A stretch of DNA of 64,000 nt, from contig NZ_CM001514.1 in the NCBI RefSeq assembly GCF_000263715.2, forward strand, positions 5,890,498 to 5,954,497, read 5' to 3'. The stretch comes from Pseudomonas synxantha BG33R. Lineage in GTDB: Bacteria; Pseudomonadota; Gammaproteobacteria; Pseudomonadales; Pseudomonadaceae. The position numbers and the translations under genes were made by a program. Below the pieces are notes generated by a model that saw nothing but the letters and a program-made list of their open reading frames with translations, had not been told where the DNA came from and made no database searches. Below, in pieces: positions 61,244 through 64,000 of the stretch (within the stretch, counting starts at the first letter, position 1; each line of letters begins with the position of its first letter).

Positions 61244-62956
61244 TTATTGGCCGGGCGCGGTCTGGCGCCAGGCTTGGGAGCGACGCAGCGCGCCACGTGA
61301 GGCCCACGCCAGCAACAGCGAGACGCCGACTGAGGTGAACAGGATCAGGGTCGACATGGCCGCCGCGCCGCCCACGTTGCCGGCGTCGTCCATGTTCAGC
61401 ACGGCGACGGCGGCGAGGATGGTGTCGGGGCTGTAGAGAAAGATCGCGGCGGACACGGTGGTCATCGCCGACACAAACAGGTAGCGCAGGATATCCAGCA
61501 GCGCCGGCAGGCAGATCGGCACCGTGACGCGCCAATAGTGGCGGTACAACGGCGCCTTGAGCGACAACGCCGCCGCCTCGAACTCGGCGTCCAGCTGGCG
61601 CAGGGCGGTGGTCGCGGTCATCTGCGCGGTGGTCAGGTAGTGCGCAATGGTGCACACCACCAGCAACGCCATGCTCCCGTAGAACACGTGCAGCGGGTTG
61701 CCGTTGAGGTTGAAAAAGAACACGTAGCCCAAGCCGAGCACCAGCCCCGGCACCGCCATCGGTACGAAGCTGAGCATGCGCAGCGCCAGGTTCAGGCCCT
61801 TCTGGCCCTTGGTCTTCTCCATCAGGTAGGCGCCGGTGAAGATCAGCACACTGCCGATCAACGCCGTGCACAGCGCCATGGTCAGGCTGTTGCGGTAGGC
61901 CAGCCAGCCGCCGCCGGCGGTGTCTTCGAACTGGTAGTGGTTGAGCGATAGCGACAGGTTGTACGGCCAGAACTTCACCAGCGACGAATACACCGCCATC
62001 CCGAACACCAGCAGCAACACCGCGCAAATCAGCAACACGATGGCCAGGTAGCAAGCGTCGCGCAGCCGCGATGGCGCGGGCAGAAACACTTGGGCGCGAC
62101 CGCTCATCGAGTCGCCATGCCGACGGCGCAACCAGGCATCCACGCCGAAGCTGAACAGTGCCGGCAGCAGCAACACCATGCCGATCAACGCGCCGCGCCC
62201 GAACTGTTGCTGACCGACCACCGCCTTGTAGGCTTCCAGCGCCAACACCTGGTAATCACCGCCCACCACCACCGGCACACCGAAGTCGGTGATGGTCAGG
62301 GTAAACACCAGGCAGAACGCGGCGAACACTGCCTGGCGCGTGGCCGGCCAGGTAATGCTGCGAAACGCCCGGGCCGGGCTGGCGCCCATGCTCGACGCGG
62401 CATCGAACAAGCGTGCATCCGCCAGGGACAGCGCCGAGAGCAAGATCATCAAGGCATGGGGAAAGGTGTAGATCACTTCACCGAGCACAATGCCCCAGAA
62501 GCCGTAGATATTGTCCGAGAGCAAGCCGCGCAACATGCCCTGGTTGCCGAACAGATAGACCAGGGCAATGCCCGGCAGCATCGACGGCGCCATCAAGGGC
62601 AGCAATGACAAACCGCGCCAGACGGTCTTGCCGGGAATCAGCGTACGTTGCAGGGCGTAGGCAAACAGGTAGGCCAGCGGTACGACGATGGCCGCCACGC
62701 TGAGGGAAACTTTCAGGCTATTGCCCAGCAACCAGTGGAAGTTGGCGCTGGTCAGCAGTTCCCGCGCTGCCACCAGGCCACCGCCCTGCCCGGCTTCGCT
62801 GCTGAAGCCGCGCCAGAAGATCGCCAGCAACGGCAGCAGGACAGCCACCACCAACAGGCCGAGCCAGAGCCATTTGCCGCCGACTACAAAGAGGCGGTCG
62901 CCCCACTCGGCGCGGGACACCTGACGCGGTACCGGCAATGTCATGACGGCGGCCAT
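61244..62956 (-). CDS. phnU: 2-Aminoethylphosphonate ABC transporter, fused permease
   Basis: A 570-residue permease with about 12 helices in two fused binding-protein-dependent permease domains. Each has an EAA-type loop: 'LFDAASSMGASPARAFRSIT' in the first half and 'EFEAAALSLKAPLYRHYWRV' in the second. Single fused permeases are typical of the phnU2 group. The start is taken at ATG 62956, one base past the stop of the ATPase gene; ATG 62944 is possible. It is second in the operon. Confidence 0.87.
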   Translation of the reverse strand: MAAVMTLPVPRQVSRAEWGDRLFVVGGKWLWLGLLVVAVLLPLLAIFWRGFSSEAGQGGGLVAARELLTSANFHWLLGNSLKVSLSVAAIVVPLAYLFAYALQRTLIPGKTVWRGLSLLPLMAPSMLPGIALVYLFGNQGMLRGLLSDNIYGFWGIVLGEVIYTFPHALMILLSALSLADARLFDAASSMGASPARAFRSITWPATRQAVFAAFCLVFTLTITDFGVPVVVGGDYQVLALEAYKAVVGQQQFGRGALIGMVLLLPALFSFGVDAWLRRRHGDSMSGRAQVFLPAPSRLRDACYLAIVLLICAVLLLVFGMAVYSSLVKFWPYNLSLSLNHYQFEDTAGGGWLAYRNSLTMALCTALIGSVLIFTGAYLMEKTKGQKGLNLALRMLSFVPMAVPGLVLGLGYVFFFNLNGNPLHVFYGSMALLVVCTIAHYLTTAQMTATTALRQLDAEFEAAALSLKAPLYRHYWRVTVPICLPALLDILRYLFVSAMTTVSAAIFLYSPDTILAAVAVLNMDDAGNVGGAAAMSTLILFTSVGVSLLLAWASRGALRRSQAWRQTAPGQ

Positions 62957-62957
62957 C

Positions 62958-64000
62958 TCAGGCAAACACCTGCAGGCTGCGCGGCGGCAAGGCCACCCAG
63001 ATGTCCTGGGCGCCCAGGCGTGGCATGGCTTCGGGTGCCAGTTCGGCCAGCAACGGATGGCCCGGCAACTGTTCCAGCTCAAAGCTCATGCGGCAGCGGT
63101 TGCCGAGGAAGGTAATTTCGCGAACCTTGGCCGGGAACAGGTTTTCTTCATGCACCGTCGGGTTGACGCTGATCGCTTCCGGGCGACAGAACAGGCGGCC
63201 CGACCTGGCCACACCCGCATCGTCGGCCAGGCGCATATTCATTCCGCCGACCTGGGCATGGCTGGCGCTGCTACGGCTGAACGGCAACCAGTTGCCCTGG
63301 CCGACAAACTCGGCCACGAACGGCGTGGCCGGGCGGCCGTAGATCTCCTGGGGCGTGGCGTACTGCTCGACCTTACCGTTGTTCATCACGGCAATGCGGT
63401 CGGCCATCAACATGGCTTCGTCCTGGTTGTGGGTCACCATCAAGGTGGTAATTCCCAGGCGCCGCTGCAATTGGCGCAGCTCGGTGCACAAATGCTCGCG
63501 CACACGGGCGTCGAGGGCCGACATCGGTTCATCCAGCAGCAATAACGAAGGGGCCGGCGCCAATGCACGGGCCAGAGCGACGCGCTGCTGCTGGCCGCCG
63601 GAGAGTTGGCCGGGGTATTTCTTTTCGCTGCCGACCAAACCGACCAGTTCAAGCATCTGCCCGACGCGCTTGCGCACTTCATCGCGGCCGCTGCCTGTGA
63701 GGCCGTAGCCGATGTTTGCTTCAACCGTGAGATTGGGGAACAGCGCGTAGGACTGAAACAGGATGCCGTAGTCTCGCGCCTGGGGCGGCAGCAGGGAAAC
63801 GTCCCGCTCGCCCAGGTAAAGCTCACCGCTATCCTGGCGCTCCAGGCCGGCGATGCAGCGCAGCAACGTGGTCTTGCCGCAGCCGGACGGGCCCAGCAGG
63901 CACACCAGCTCGCCGGCGGCGACGTCCAGGGACACGCTGTCCAGCGCGGTGAAAGCGCCAAAGCGTTTCTGGATCCCGCGCACCTTCATGGGCGCGCCGG
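62958..64000 (-). CDS. phnT: 2-Aminoethylphosphonate ABC transporter, ATP-binding protein (5' end uncertain)
   Basis: An ABC ATPase of at least 343 residues from ATG 63989. Motifs: Walker A 'LLGPSGCGKTTLL' (about 31-43), Q-loop 'LFQSYALFP', signature 'LSGGQQQRVALARAL', Walker B 'LLLLDEPMSALD', H-loop 'VTHNQDEA', then a TOBE domain ('FCRPEAISVNP'). The frame is open upstream of 63989 to the window edge ('GAP' before the Met) and no ribosome site is visible, so the true start may lie beyond 64000. It leads the phosphonate operon in this window. Confidence 0.87.
   Translation of the reverse strand, partial: GAPMKVRGIQKRFGAFTALDSVSLDVAAGELVCLLGPSGCGKTTLLRCIAGLERQDSGELYLGERDVSLLPPQARDYGILFQSYALFPNLTVEANIGYGLTGSGRDEVRKRVGQMLELVGLVGSEKKYPGQLSGGQQQRVALARALAPAPSLLLLDEPMSALDARVREHLCTELRQLQRRLGITTLMVTHNQDEAMLMADRIAVMNNGKVEQYATPQEIYGRPATPFVAEFVGQGNWLPFSRSSASHAQVGGMNMRLADDAGVARSGRLFCRPEAISVNPTVHEENLFPAKVREITFLGNRCRMSFELEQLPGHPLLAELAPEAMPRLGAQDIWVALPPRSLQVFA

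Overview
The window comes from a gamma-proteobacterium of the Pseudomonas fluorescens group. Gene order largely follows the conserved Pseudomonas block that runs from the pil-chp chemosensory cluster to folA. The coding sequence is GC-rich, and intergenic gaps carry many REP/REPIN palindromes of the type known from fluorescent pseudomonads. Species cannot be fixed from the sequence alone.

Bases 1-3809 (minus strand) hold the type IV pilus chemosensory operon pilG-pilH-pilI-pilJ and the start of chpA, with no pilK. Bases 4049-9978 (plus) run gshB, a tonB3-like gene, yqgE/algH, ruvX, pyrR, pyrB and the dihydroorotase-like pyrC'. Bases 10098-19387 hold a double-TM2 membrane protein, an NlpC/P60 peptidase, pilT (no pilU beside it), the PLP-homeostasis gene yggS, proC, yggT, metX-metW, a DUF4426 gene, rdgB, hemW and a DUF3392 gene. 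Bases 19526-31657 hold trmB, thiG, thiS, a DUF423 gene, mtgA, rpoH, the ftsYEX operon, an active/inactive pair of M16 peptidases, rsmD and a YheT-like hydrolase.

Bases 31688-37029 hold a sulfurtransferase and a TetR regulator that diverges from a coniferyl-aldehyde-dehydrogenase-like gene, a Tat lipoprotein gene and a GMC oxidoreductase gene. A promoter with an overlapping inverted repeat lies between the divergent genes. Housekeeping genes follow: coaD, a ferredoxin, mutM, an HDOD gene, rlmI, an MFS exporter and ilvD. Between ilvD and folA sits an accessory block: a FecI/FecR/TonB-dependent receptor signalling system, the phosphorylcholine phosphatase pchP and the cystine symporter tcyP. After folA comes a two-gene unit with a DUF2868 membrane protein and a DUF3482 GTPase.

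The most unusual part is 55114-58291. It holds five tandem minus-strand genes for related proteins of 175-197 residues, plus a truncated sixth copy at 56411-56515. Each protein appears to be a two-fold internal duplication of a unit of about 85 residues that starts with a 'YLK...D..G...DTV' strand and ends with a dockerin-like calcium loop, a helix and an aromatic 'W' motif. I see no signal peptides and no cohesin-like partner, and I do not recognise a described function.

The window ends (58385-64000, minus) with a phosphonate uptake and degradation operon: an ATPase, a fused permease and a binding protein of the 2-aminoethylphosphonate ABC family, then an FAD oxidoreductase and a PhnZ-like HD-domain oxygenase. 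No tRNA, rRNA, CRISPR array or complete insertion sequence was seen.
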